From WHTI01 sp046715095 (GTDB lineage: Bacteria; Actinomycetota; CADDZG01; WHSQ01), in contig JBKJZQ010000037.1 in NCBI GenBank assembly GCA_046715095.1, forward strand, positions 1-11,689: a stretch of 11,689 bases of DNA, read 5' to 3'. Positions 1 to 6,340 of the stretch are shown one piece after another. The stretch's first letter is position 1. Each line of letters opens with the position of its first letter. A program made the translations under genes and the position numbers. Below the pieces are notes generated by a model that was given only the letters and a program-made list of their open reading frames with translations, was not told the DNA's origin and ran no database searches.

Positions 1-621
1 ATGAGGTACCTCGGCATGGTCGCCGGCGCCCACGTGATCCAGCGGAGCAGCGCGGGCGAGACGCCCGTAGAGGCCGATGGCGAGCGGCTCTGGTTCGAGC
101 GGGCCGGAACCGCAGAGGCGGACCTGAGGGACGGCGACCTCGGGATCGGGGCGACGATCGCCGCGGCACTCGGGCTGCCCGAGGACGACTTGATCCTCGA
201 AGCGCGCGAGATCGGTCGTCACGGACAGTTGTACCCGGCCGTGTCCTCGGCCGGCCTCGACCAGCTGATGGTGCCCGTGTGCAACCTCGCGGCGCTCGGC
301 GCGGCATCGCCGAACGTCGACCACCTGCGCGCGCTGCCCGGGATGGGGGTGTATTGCTTCACCGCAGTCGGCGCCGGAACGATCAGGGCTCGCGGATTCT
401 TCCCCGAGGTGAACGTGCCGGAGGATCCGGCTACCGGCTCGGCGGCAGCATCGCTCGGCATCTACCTCGCGGACCGCCTCGGACCGATCGAGTTCGAAGT
501 GATCCAGGGGGTCGAAATGGGACGGGAGTCCCACATCTATGTCGTGGCCGAGGCCGGACGGGTGCGCGTCGGCGGCGGGTGCGTGCTCGTGTTCGAGGGC
601 GAGATCTCCGTGCTTCCCTGA
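1..621 (+). CDS. PhzF-family isomerase/epimerase-like protein, C-terminal part (5' truncated by window edge)
   Basis: The visible 206 residues carry the C-terminal signature of the PhzF (phenazine-biosynthesis-like) family: PEVNVPEDPATGSAAASLG near residues 135-153, followed by a Gly-rich strand and the QGVEMGRES segment near 169-177. Family members are usually about 260-300 residues and consist of two domains with the diaminopimelate-epimerase fold. The N-terminal region that normally holds the catalytic acid and a GHP motif is absent here. The ATG at position 1 is therefore probably an internal methionine rather than the start. Many PhzF-like proteins have no known substrate, so only the family can be named. 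The gene ends 17 nt before lysA on the same strand, so co-transcription is likely. The diaminopimelate-epimerase-like fold beside diaminopimelate decarboxylase may or may not be coincidence. The family call is solid and the function unknown. Confidence 0.85.
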   Translation: MRYLGMVAGAHVIQRSSAGETPVEADGERLWFERAGTAEADLRDGDLGIGATIAAALGLPEDDLILEAREIGRHGQLYPAVSSAGLDQLMVPVCNLAALGAASPNVDHLRALPGMGVYCFTAVGAGTIRARGFFPEVNVPEDPATGSAAASLGIYLADRLGPIEFEVIQGVEMGRESHIYVVAEAGRVRVGGGCVLVFEGEISVLP

Positions 622-638
622 GTCGTTACCCTGCAGCG

Positions 639-1952
639 ATGAGAGAGATCCTTCCCGATACCGCCCGCGAGACCTCCGGTCGTCTCGAGATCGGTGGTTT
701 GTTCGCAGGCGAGCTCGCCGATCGTTACGGGACGCCCCTGGTCGTGCTGGATCGCGCTACGTTCGAGGCGAGGGCCCGCGCCTACGGCAAGGCGCTTGGA
801 GCCGACCACGTCTTCTACGCCGGCAAGGCCCTCTGCTGCGTCGCGATCTGTGAACTACTCGCCGGGCTCGGACTCGGTCTCGACGTCTGCACCGGCGGGG
901 AACTCGAGACCGCGATCGCGACAGGTTTTCCGACCGAAAGCATCATCTTCCACGGCAACAACAAGTCCTCGGCCGAACTCCAGCAGGCCAAGGACTTCGG
1001 CGTTGGTCGCATCGTGGTGGATTCCCTCGACGAGCTCGACCGCATCGAGGCCATCGGCGCGACCTCCGACCTGCTCCTGCGCGTGACTCCGGGCGTTGAG
1101 GCTCACACGCACGAGTTCGTGCAGACCGGCCAAGAGGATTCGAAGTTCGGCTTCGGTCTCGAAGGCGGCGTCGCGATGGACGCGTTGAGGCGAGCGCTCG
1201 AGCTGGAGACATGCAACGTGGTTGGGATCCACGCCCATATCGGCTCCCAGATCTTCGAGATGTCTGCCTTCGATCTCGCCGTCAAGCGTCTGGCGACGTT
1301 CCTCGCCCGCGCCCGCGACGAGCTCGATTTCACCGCAACCGAGCTGAATCTCGGGGGAGGTCTGGGGGTCGCCCACAACGAGGACGAGATGACCCCCGAT
1401 CCCACCGGTTCGTGGGACCATATCCGCGCCGCGGTCGACCGGGAGTTCAAGGGCAACGGGTTGGAGGCTCCGGAGCTGTTCGCCGAGCCGGGACGTTCGA
1501 TCGTCGGCTCGGCCGCGGTGACCCTCTACCGCGTCGGAACGATCAAGAAGATTCCCGGCGTGCGGACGTACGTCTCCGTCGACGGCGGGATGTCGGACAA
1601 CATCCGCCCCGCGCTCTACGGAGCTCGGTACGAAGCGTTCCTCGCGGAGCGCATGGATGCCCCCAAGGGGCCGCGGGTCACGTTGTCGGGCAAGCACTGC
1701 GAGTCGGGAGACGTGCTGATCCACGACGTCCACCTGCCGGCCGACATCGCGGTGAGCGATCTCGTGTGCATCCCGGCCACCGGCGCATACACGTACTCGA
1801 TGGCTTCCAACTACAACAGGGTGCCGCGCCCGGCGGTGATCATGGTTTCGGGCGGGGAGGCAACTGTGATCGTCGAGCGCGAGACCGACCATGACCTCTT
1901 GCGCCTTGACCGGCGCCTGGACGGCTCACCTATCTCGGGATCTTCAAACTGA
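639..1952 (+). CDS. lysA: diaminopimelate decarboxylase
   Basis: This PLP enzyme decarboxylates meso-diaminopimelate to L-lysine, the last step of lysine biosynthesis, in the cytoplasm. The 437-residue length is normal for the family. Visible landmarks of the fold-type III (alanine racemase-like barrel) decarboxylases are FYAGKAL with the PLP-binding Lys63, HIGSQ at 200-204, the glycine loop LNLGGGLG near 237-243, AEPGR at 282-286 (PLP phosphate and substrate contacts), and CESGD at 354-358, whose Cys comes from the partner subunit in the dimer. The frame stays open upstream to 279, but that stretch overlaps phzF and lacks family sequence. The ATG at 639 matches the expected N-terminus, although no strong Shine-Dalgarno sequence precedes it. 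The gene converges on the minus-strand glycosylase with a 30-nt gap. In Mycobacterium lysA also lies just upstream of the hom-thrC-thrB genes. Confidence 0.97.
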   Translation: MREILPDTARETSGRLEIGGLFAGELADRYGTPLVVLDRATFEARARAYGKALGADHVFYAGKALCCVAICELLAGLGLGLDVCTGGELETAIATGFPTESIIFHGNNKSSAELQQAKDFGVGRIVVDSLDELDRIEAIGATSDLLLRVTPGVEAHTHEFVQTGQEDSKFGFGLEGGVAMDALRRALELETCNVVGIHAHIGSQIFEMSAFDLAVKRLATFLARARDELDFTATELNLGGGLGVAHNEDEMTPDPTGSWDHIRAAVDREFKGNGLEAPELFAEPGRSIVGSAAVTLYRVGTIKKIPGVRTYVSVDGGMSDNIRPALYGARYEAFLAERMDAPKGPRVTLSGKHCESGDVLIHDVHLPADIAVSDLVCIPATGAYTYSMASNYNRVPRPAVIMVSGGEATVIVERETDHDLLRLDRRLDGSPISGSSN

Positions 1953-1982
1953 CATCGCTGCGCCCGCCAGTTCTCAGATCCC

Positions 1983-2816
1983 TCACTTGAGGAGCCGGGA
2001 CATCCTCCGGTCGGCGAGGACTTTGCCGCCGGTCTGACAGACGGGGCAGTAGACGAGCTCGCGCGATTCGTACGACACGTGCTCGAGCTTCGTTCCGCAG
2101 CGAGGGCAGGGCTCGCCGAAGTGGTTGTGGATCGAGAAGCGGTCGCCCATCTTTGCCGGCAGGCCCCCGGTCCGTTTCCGCTCGCGCTCGGTCGCGGCCG
2201 TCAGCACCTTCCTGGTTTCGCGGAGGAGCGTCCGGCGCGATTCCTCATCCAGGCTCGACAGCGTCGCGTAGGGGGACATCTTCGCCGCGTGGAGGATGTC
2301 GTCGGCGAAGCCTCGCCCGATGCCCGCCACCGTCCGCTGATGTCTGAGGAACGTGTGGAGCTGCCGGCGATCCGTTCCCTGCATCACGAGCTCCCCGAAC
2401 GCATCGTCGAAGGGCTCCGGTCCGAGTCCTTCGAGGGGGCCTGCCTCTCCCTCCCTCAGGACCCACCACGCGGCTTTCCGCTCGGTACCGAACTCCTTGA
2501 CGAGGATCGAGGGAGCGCCGTCGAACCTGAGTCTCACGACCGCTCCCCGGGGCTTCGTCGACTTGGGCGGTGCCTCGATGTCGACCCGGCCACCTTGCGA
2601 CAGGTGGATCAAGACCCGGTAGGGCGGGAGCGATAGGTCCAGGTACTTTCCCCGGCGGGAGACGCCCGCGACTACCTTGTCTTCGAGTTCCTTGGGGTTT
2701 ATCTCGAACGTCTTGAGCGCCGAGAACCCAAGCACGTCTGCGCTCTCCACGGCGCAGCCCTGAAGCACACCGGTCATCCGCTCGGAGAGCGCCTCTAGCT
2801 CGGGAAGTTCAGGCAT
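1983..2816 (-). CDS. Fpg/Nei-family DNA glycosylase (base-excision repair), variant active site
   Basis: The 277-residue product begins MPELPE, so removal of Met exposes the catalytic N-terminal Pro followed by Glu, as in bifunctional Fpg/MutM and Nei enzymes that excise oxidised bases and nick the strand. The ATG at 2816 is chosen because it gives this N-terminus and has AAGG upstream; a TTG two codons earlier would bury the proline. Lys57 (RRGKYL) matches the conserved phosphate-contact lysine. The C-terminus has a zinc finger (Cys237, Cys240, Cys257, Cys260), with Arg252 at the place of the conserved zinc-finger arginine. It ends in a tail, QTGGKVLADRRMSRLLK, absent from E. coli Fpg but familiar from actinobacterial paralogues. 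Oddities: the near-invariant Asn of the helix-two-turn-helix GxGN motif is Arg168, and the E. coli HLGMSG void-filling loop reads HLSQGG. Substrate range cannot be read off. It interrupts the usual lysA-hom neighbourhood. Confidence 0.9.
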   Translation of the reverse strand: MPELPELEALSERMTGVLQGCAVESADVLGFSALKTFEINPKELEDKVVAGVSRRGKYLDLSLPPYRVLIHLSQGGRVDIEAPPKSTKPRGAVVRLRFDGAPSILVKEFGTERKAAWWVLREGEAGPLEGLGPEPFDDAFGELVMQGTDRRQLHTFLRHQRTVAGIGRGFADDILHAAKMSPYATLSSLDEESRRTLLRETRKVLTAATERERKRTGGLPAKMGDRFSIHNHFGEPCPRCGTKLEHVSYESRELVYCPVCQTGGKVLADRRMSRLLK

Positions 2817-2845
2817 CAGCAAACCTTACGACCGGGCGGTGCCAA

Positions 2846-2851
2846 TAGGAT
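2846..2851 (+). promoter_or_regulatory. candidate -10 element for hom
   Basis: TAGGAT fits the actinobacterial TAnnnT -10 pattern and would place a transcription start about 20 nt before the hom start codon. No convincing -35 is present at the right spacing (the nearest, ACCTTA at 2823-2828, is poor). The divergent gap between the glycosylase start and hom is only 63 nt, so promoters for both genes should lie here or overlap. This is inference from pattern only. Confidence 0.35.
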
Positions 2852-2869
2852 TGACGTCCACGACGGATC

Positions 2870-2874
2870 AGGAG
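2870..2874 (+). promoter_or_regulatory. Shine-Dalgarno sequence of hom
   Basis: AGGAG lies 5 nt before the ATG at 2880 and only 2 nt before the GTG at 2877. Normal spacing favours the ATG as the start codon of hom, one residue shorter than the longest reading. Confidence 0.6.
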
Positions 2875-2879
2875 AAGTG

Positions 2880-4175
2880 ATGAGCCCCACAGTGAAGGTC
2901 GGACTCTTGGGATGCGGGATCGTGGGTGGTGCGACCGCCCGGATCCTGATGGACCACGCCCCCGACATCAGTATGCGAGCCGGAGCCGATCTCGAGATCG
3001 CGCGCATCGCGGTGCGGAGCCTCACCAAAGAACGTGAGGTGAGCCTCCCGCCGGAGAAGTGGACCACCGACCCGTGGGCCGTCGTGAACGATCCCGAAAT
3101 CGATGTCGTCGTAGAAGCAATAGGTGGCATCGAGCCGGCGAAGGACCTGATCCTCGCTGCCCTCAAGAACAAGAAGCACGTGGTGACGGCGAACAAGGAG
3201 CTGCTCTCGACGCTCGGCAAGGAAGTGATGGATGCGGCCGAGGAGGCGGGGGTGGATCTTCTGTTCGAGGCATCCGTGGCCGGAGGCATCCCGATCATCC
3301 GGCCGATGAAGGAGTCCCTTGCTGGTGACCGGGTGCGCCGCGTCATGGGCCTTGTTAACGGTACGACCAACTTCATCCTCACGCGCATGTCCGAAACCGG
3401 CGAGTCGTTCGCCGAGTCCCTCGCCGAGGCGGAACGACTCGGCTACACGGAGATGGACCCCTCGGCCGACATCGAGGGTTACGACGCCGCCGCCAAGCTC
3501 GCGATCCTCGCGTCGCTGGCGTTCAACGCCCGGGTCGTGGCGGGCGACGTCGAACGCGAGGGGATCAGCGCGGTGAAGGCGAGCGACATCGTCGCGGCTC
3601 ACGAACTGGGTTACGAGATCAAGCTGCTCGCGGTCGCCGAGATCGACGAAGGTCAGGTCGCGGCGCGGGTTCATCCATCGATGGTCCCGAAGAACCACCC
3701 TCTGGCGGCCGTGCGCGATGTCTTCAACGCGGTCTTCGTGGAGAGCCAGGAGTCGGGTGAGCTGATGTTCTACGGACGGGGAGCGGGCGGGGGCCCTACC
3801 GGCTCCGCGGTCGTCGGGGACCTCGTCGAGGTCGCCCGAAACATCGTGTCCGGAGGACGCTCGGCCGGATGCACCTGTTATCACTCCCGGGCGAAGATCC
3901 GTCCCCATGACGAAACGCGCGTCCGCTACTACGTCGTTCTGTCGGTCCTGGACCAGGCGGGCGTGCTCTCTACCGTGGCCGGTGTGTTCGCCAACCACGA
4001 TGTCTCGATCGCGAGCGTCAGGCAGGAAGGCGCCGGTGACGAGGCGACCCTCGCGCTCATCACGCACCTCGCGACCGAGGGCCAGCACGGTCAGACGTTC
4101 TCCGAGTTGGCCAAACTGGACTCGGTCAAAGAGATCACCTCGAGACTTCGGGTCGAAGGGACCGGTGAGGAGTGA
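2880..4175 (+). CDS. hom: homoserine dehydrogenase with C-terminal ACT domain
   Basis: This enzyme reduces aspartate semialdehyde to homoserine with NAD(P)H, the branch point toward threonine and methionine. The N-terminal Rossmann fold is visible as GLLGCGIVGG near residues 8-17. TANKELLS near 103-110, FEASVAGGIPI near 129-139 and the GLVNGTTNFIL segment near 157-167 are core family blocks. GYTEMDP and DIEGYDAAAK contain the conserved Glu and the Asp-x3-Lys pair (about D202 and K206) used in catalysis. Residues from about 348 on form an ACT domain (YYVVLSVLDQAGVLSTVAGV), the usual site of threonine feedback inhibition in actinobacterial and other monofunctional enzymes of this length. No aspartate kinase is fused. 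The stop overlaps the thrC start by 4 nt (GTGA), implying translational coupling. Confidence 0.97.
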   Translation: MSPTVKVGLLGCGIVGGATARILMDHAPDISMRAGADLEIARIAVRSLTKEREVSLPPEKWTTDPWAVVNDPEIDVVVEAIGGIEPAKDLILAALKNKKHVVTANKELLSTLGKEVMDAAEEAGVDLLFEASVAGGIPIIRPMKESLAGDRVRRVMGLVNGTTNFILTRMSETGESFAESLAEAERLGYTEMDPSADIEGYDAAAKLAILASLAFNARVVAGDVEREGISAVKASDIVAAHELGYEIKLLAVAEIDEGQVAARVHPSMVPKNHPLAAVRDVFNAVFVESQESGELMFYGRGAGGGPTGSAVVGDLVEVARNIVSGGRSAGCTCYHSRAKIRPHDETRVRYYVVLSVLDQAGVLSTVAGVFANHDVSIASVRQEGAGDEATLALITHLATEGQHGQTFSELAKLDSVKEITSRLRVEGTGEE

Positions 4176-5233
4176 GCGGGGCGGGGACATCCTCCGGCAT
4201 CATCGAGAAGTACCGCTCCCATCTCCCGGTTTCCGCTACGACACCGGTGGTATCTCTCGGCGAGGGCGCCACTCCATTACTTCCTTCTGAGAGACTGTCC
4301 GGGCGAACCGGAGCGCAGGTCTACCTCAAGTACGAGGGCCAGAACCCGACCGGCTCGTTCAAAGACCGGGGCATGACGCTCGCGGTGTCAAAGGCGCTCG
4401 AAGCGGGGTCGCGGGCCGTCGTGTGCGCCTCGACCGGCAACACCAGCGCATCGGCAGCGGCCTACGCGGCGAGGGCCGGGCTCACGTGCGCGGTGCTGGT
4501 CCCCGAGGGGTACGTGGCCCTCGGCAAGCTGGCCCAGGCGCTGGTCCACGGCGCGCGTGTCGTGGAGATCGAGGGGAACTTCGATGTCGCCCTGACCCTC
4601 ACGAAGGAGCTCGCTCAGGCGGGCGAGATCACGCTCGTGAACTCGGTCAACCCCCACCGGATCGAGGGCCAGAAGACGGGAGCGTTCGAGATCGTCGAGG
4701 CGCTCGGTGGTGCACCCGACCTCCATCTGATCCCGGTCGGGAACGCGGGGAACATCACCGCCTATTGGAAGGGTTACCGCGAGGCCGTCGAGGCCGGATG
4801 GAGCGAGAGCACTCCTGCGATGCACGGCTTTCAGGCCGAGGGCGCAGCCCCTATCGTCACCGGGCGAGCGGTGGCCGATCCGGACACGATCGCGACCGCG
4901 ATCCGTATCGGGAACCCGGCGTCGTGGGATGGAGCCAACGAAGCTGTCTCCGCGTCGAACGGGTCGATCTCCGCGGTGAGCGATGCCGAGATCCTGGATG
5001 CCTACAAGCTGCTCGCCTCCGAGGGGATATTCGTCGAGCCGGCCTCCGCGGCGTGCGTCGCCGGCCTCCTCAAGATGAGCAACGAGGGCAGGATCGATCC
5101 CGGGGCGGCGGTCGTGTGTGTCTTGACCGGGCACGGACTGAAAGACCCTGAACGGGCTCTCGCGATGGCTCCGGACAGGATGAAGGCTCCCGCCGAACTC
5201 GAGCCGATCAGGGACCAGCTCGGCCTCGACTGA
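4172..5233 (+). CDS. thrC: threonine synthase
   Basis: This PLP enzyme converts O-phospho-L-homoserine and water to L-threonine and phosphate. The 353-residue length fits the short class of threonine synthase found in actinobacteria. NPTGSFKDRGM places the PLP-binding lysine at Lys64. CASTGNTSASAAAY near 85-98 is the Asn-containing cofactor loop, and VGNAGN near 189-194 is the glycine-rich loop that holds the PLP phosphate. VNSVNPHRIEGQKT near 157-170 and the late LTGHGLKDP are further family blocks. The GTG start overlaps the hom stop by 4 nt and is preceded by a GGTGAGG-type Shine-Dalgarno inside hom. thrB follows after 49 nt, whose A/T-rich AGATATAAAG stretch stands out from the surroundings but is not a clear promoter. 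Confidence 0.97.
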   Translation: MSGAGTSSGIIEKYRSHLPVSATTPVVSLGEGATPLLPSERLSGRTGAQVYLKYEGQNPTGSFKDRGMTLAVSKALEAGSRAVVCASTGNTSASAAAYAARAGLTCAVLVPEGYVALGKLAQALVHGARVVEIEGNFDVALTLTKELAQAGEITLVNSVNPHRIEGQKTGAFEIVEALGGAPDLHLIPVGNAGNITAYWKGYREAVEAGWSESTPAMHGFQAEGAAPIVTGRAVADPDTIATAIRIGNPASWDGANEAVSASNGSISAVSDAEILDAYKLLASEGIFVEPASAACVAGLLKMSNEGRIDPGAAVVCVLTGHGLKDPERALAMAPDRMKAPAELEPIRDQLGLD

Positions 5234-5282
5234 GGCGACCGCCTCTGTTTCCGCGCGCGAAGCGAGATATAAAGAGCGCCAC

Positions 5283-6197
5283 ATGCCAGCCGCGGTGAAG
5301 GTCCTCGTGCCCGCAACGGTGGCCAACCTTGGTCCCGGGTTCGACGCGCTCGGGGTGGCGGTGAAGATGTATCTCGAGATCGAGGTCGAACCGCGCAAGA
5401 GCTCGATCGACATCATGGTCGAGGGGGAGGGTGCCGAGAGCATCCCCATAGACGATTCCAACCTCGTGATCCGGTCCATGAACGCATTCTTCGATCACGT
5501 CGGCCGTCGTCCCGCAGGGTACGCGGTGCGCGTCAAGAACCCCATCCCCCTCGGATCCGGCCTGGGCTCGTCGGCTGCGGCCGTGGTGGGGGGCCTCTTC
5601 GCCGCCCGCTCCCTTTCGAATCGATCCGTCCATCAATCCGAGATGGTCGAACTTGCCACGCGCATCGAAGGTCACCCCGACAACGTCATCCCGGCCCTCG
5701 TTGGGGGCCTGGTCGTCTGCTACCAGGGTGGGGTCTCGAACGAAACGCGTTTCTTCCGGATGGAGGCATCCGAGCGCTTGGTGCCGATCCTCGCGGTCCC
5801 GCGCGAGGGGTTCTCCACCGCCGAAGCTCGGGGTGTGCTCCCCAAGAAAGTCGCGTTCGCCGACGCCCAGTTCACGGCATCGAGAGCGGCCCTGCTGGTG
5901 GCGGCGATGATGGCGGGGGCCGGTTCCGACGTCTTGGCTCAAGCGATGGACGACAAGCTTCACGAACCTCATCGTCTCCGCCTCCAACCCGAGACCGCCG
6001 CCGTTCATCGAGAGCTGCGAGCGGCCGGACTAGCGGTAGCGCTTGCCGGGGCAGGGCCTTCCCTGCTGGTGGTCGTGCCGAGGCCGGAGGCTGTGACGCG
6101 CGCCGAACAGATCAGAAGGGTCTGCCGCGCGAGGAACGCCGGCTGGCGCGTGTTCGTGAGCGAATGGGAACCAGAGGGAGCCAAGACGATCGGCTGA
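5283..6197 (+). CDS. thrB: homoserine kinase (GHMP superfamily)
   Basis: This enzyme phosphorylates L-homoserine with ATP, supplying the substrate of the neighbouring threonine synthase. The 304-residue length is typical. The N-terminal VPATVANLGPGFDALGVA at about 9-26 is the first GHMP motif. PIPLGSGLGSSAAA near 87-100 is the ATP phosphate-binding loop, EGHPDNV at 129-135 is a homoserine-kinase block, and LAGAGPSLLVV at 255-265 is the third GHMP motif. The ATG at 5283 begins exactly where the family normally starts; the Shine-Dalgarno (AAAGAG) is modest. The order hom-thrC-thrB is standard for actinobacteria, where rho normally follows soon after. Here 143 nt of non-coding DNA and three extra genes intervene. 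Confidence 0.97.
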   Translation: MPAAVKVLVPATVANLGPGFDALGVAVKMYLEIEVEPRKSSIDIMVEGEGAESIPIDDSNLVIRSMNAFFDHVGRRPAGYAVRVKNPIPLGSGLGSSAAAVVGGLFAARSLSNRSVHQSEMVELATRIEGHPDNVIPALVGGLVVCYQGGVSNETRFFRMEASERLVPILAVPREGFSTAEARGVLPKKVAFADAQFTASRAALLVAAMMAGAGSDVLAQAMDDKLHEPHRLRLQPETAAVHRELRAAGLAVALAGAGPSLLVVVPRPEAVTRAEQIRRVCRARNAGWRVFVSEWEPEGAKTIG

Positions 6198-6274
6198 TAG
6201 CCGCTCGGCTGCCGTCTGGTCCGTTAGTGTTCTCGCATCGGGTTCGGTCTCCGGTACTCCGTTCCTTCTCCCCA

Positions 6275-6310
6275 GGACCGATGGATCCCCGGTCTCCGGA
6301 TCCCCGGTCC
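6275..6310 (+). promoter_or_regulatory. strong GC-rich hairpin between thrB and the cDPG cassette
   Basis: GGACCG (6275-6280) pairs perfectly with CGGTCC (6305-6310). Inside it, GGATCC (6283-6288) pairs with GGATCC (6298-6303), closing a 9-nt loop, with only a small AT/C internal loop between the stems. The structure ends 4 nt before the purine-rich Shine-Dalgarno of the next gene. A shorter competing hairpin can form between GACCG (6276-6280) and CGGTC (6290-6294). No run of T follows, so a classic intrinsic terminator is unlikely. A termination, attenuation or translation-control role is possible. The rest of the gap, 6198-6274, shows only a weak -10-like TAGTGT at 6225-6230 without a -35. 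Confidence 0.55.
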
Positions 6311-6312
6311 CC
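6283..6312 (+). repeat. two-copy 15-bp tandem repeat
   Basis: GGATCCCCGGTCTCC at 6283-6297 is followed directly by GGATCCCCGGTCCCC at 6298-6312, differing at one base of 15. Because the unit contains both a GGATCC palindrome and CGGTC, the duplication is what creates the hairpin at 6275-6310 and its competing shorter form. Confidence 0.85.
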
Positions 6313-6314
6313 AT

Positions 6315-6324
6315 AGGAAGAGAG
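6315..6324 (+). promoter_or_regulatory. purine-rich Shine-Dalgarno region of the cDPG synthetase gene
   Basis: AGGAAGAGAG is the only clear ribosome-binding sequence here. It ends 16 nt before the first standard start codon in frame (TTG at 6341), which is long. It ends 7 nt before an in-frame ATC at 6332, which would be ideal spacing for a non-standard start. An in-frame TAG at 6314-6316 rules out any start further upstream. Confidence 0.5.
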
Positions 6325-6340
6325 TCTCGACATCCGTTTA

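Noticed and set aside
1..3. ATG at position 1 as the true start of the PhzF gene
   Set aside because: The product would lack the whole first part of the N-terminal domain. Window truncation is a simpler explanation.
279..638. Upstream extension of lysA in the same frame
   Set aside because: It overlaps phzF out of frame, is Arg-rich, and adds no family sequence. The ATG at 639 gives the normal N-terminus.
855..1892. Long open minus-strand frame opposite lysA
   Set aside because: It is a GC-rich antisense shadow with Arg/Asp/His-rich composition and no family motif. lysA on the other strand is complete.
1981..1992. CCTCACTTGAGG palindrome at the lysA/glycosylase convergence as a terminator
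   Set aside because: The stem would be 5 bp with a 2-nt loop and no T-run, and it overlaps the glycosylase stop codon.
2851..2856. TTGACG as a -35 box for hom
   Set aside because: A -10 at correct spacing would fall on the start codon region, where no suitable sequence exists.
2868..4190. Long open minus-strand frame opposite hom
   Set aside because: It mirrors hom almost end to end and has no recognisable domains, which is typical of codon-position-3 GC bias.
4388..5479. Long open minus-strand frame across thrC and the thrB start
   Set aside because: It spans two genes that are well supported on the plus strand, and its composition is that of a shadow frame.
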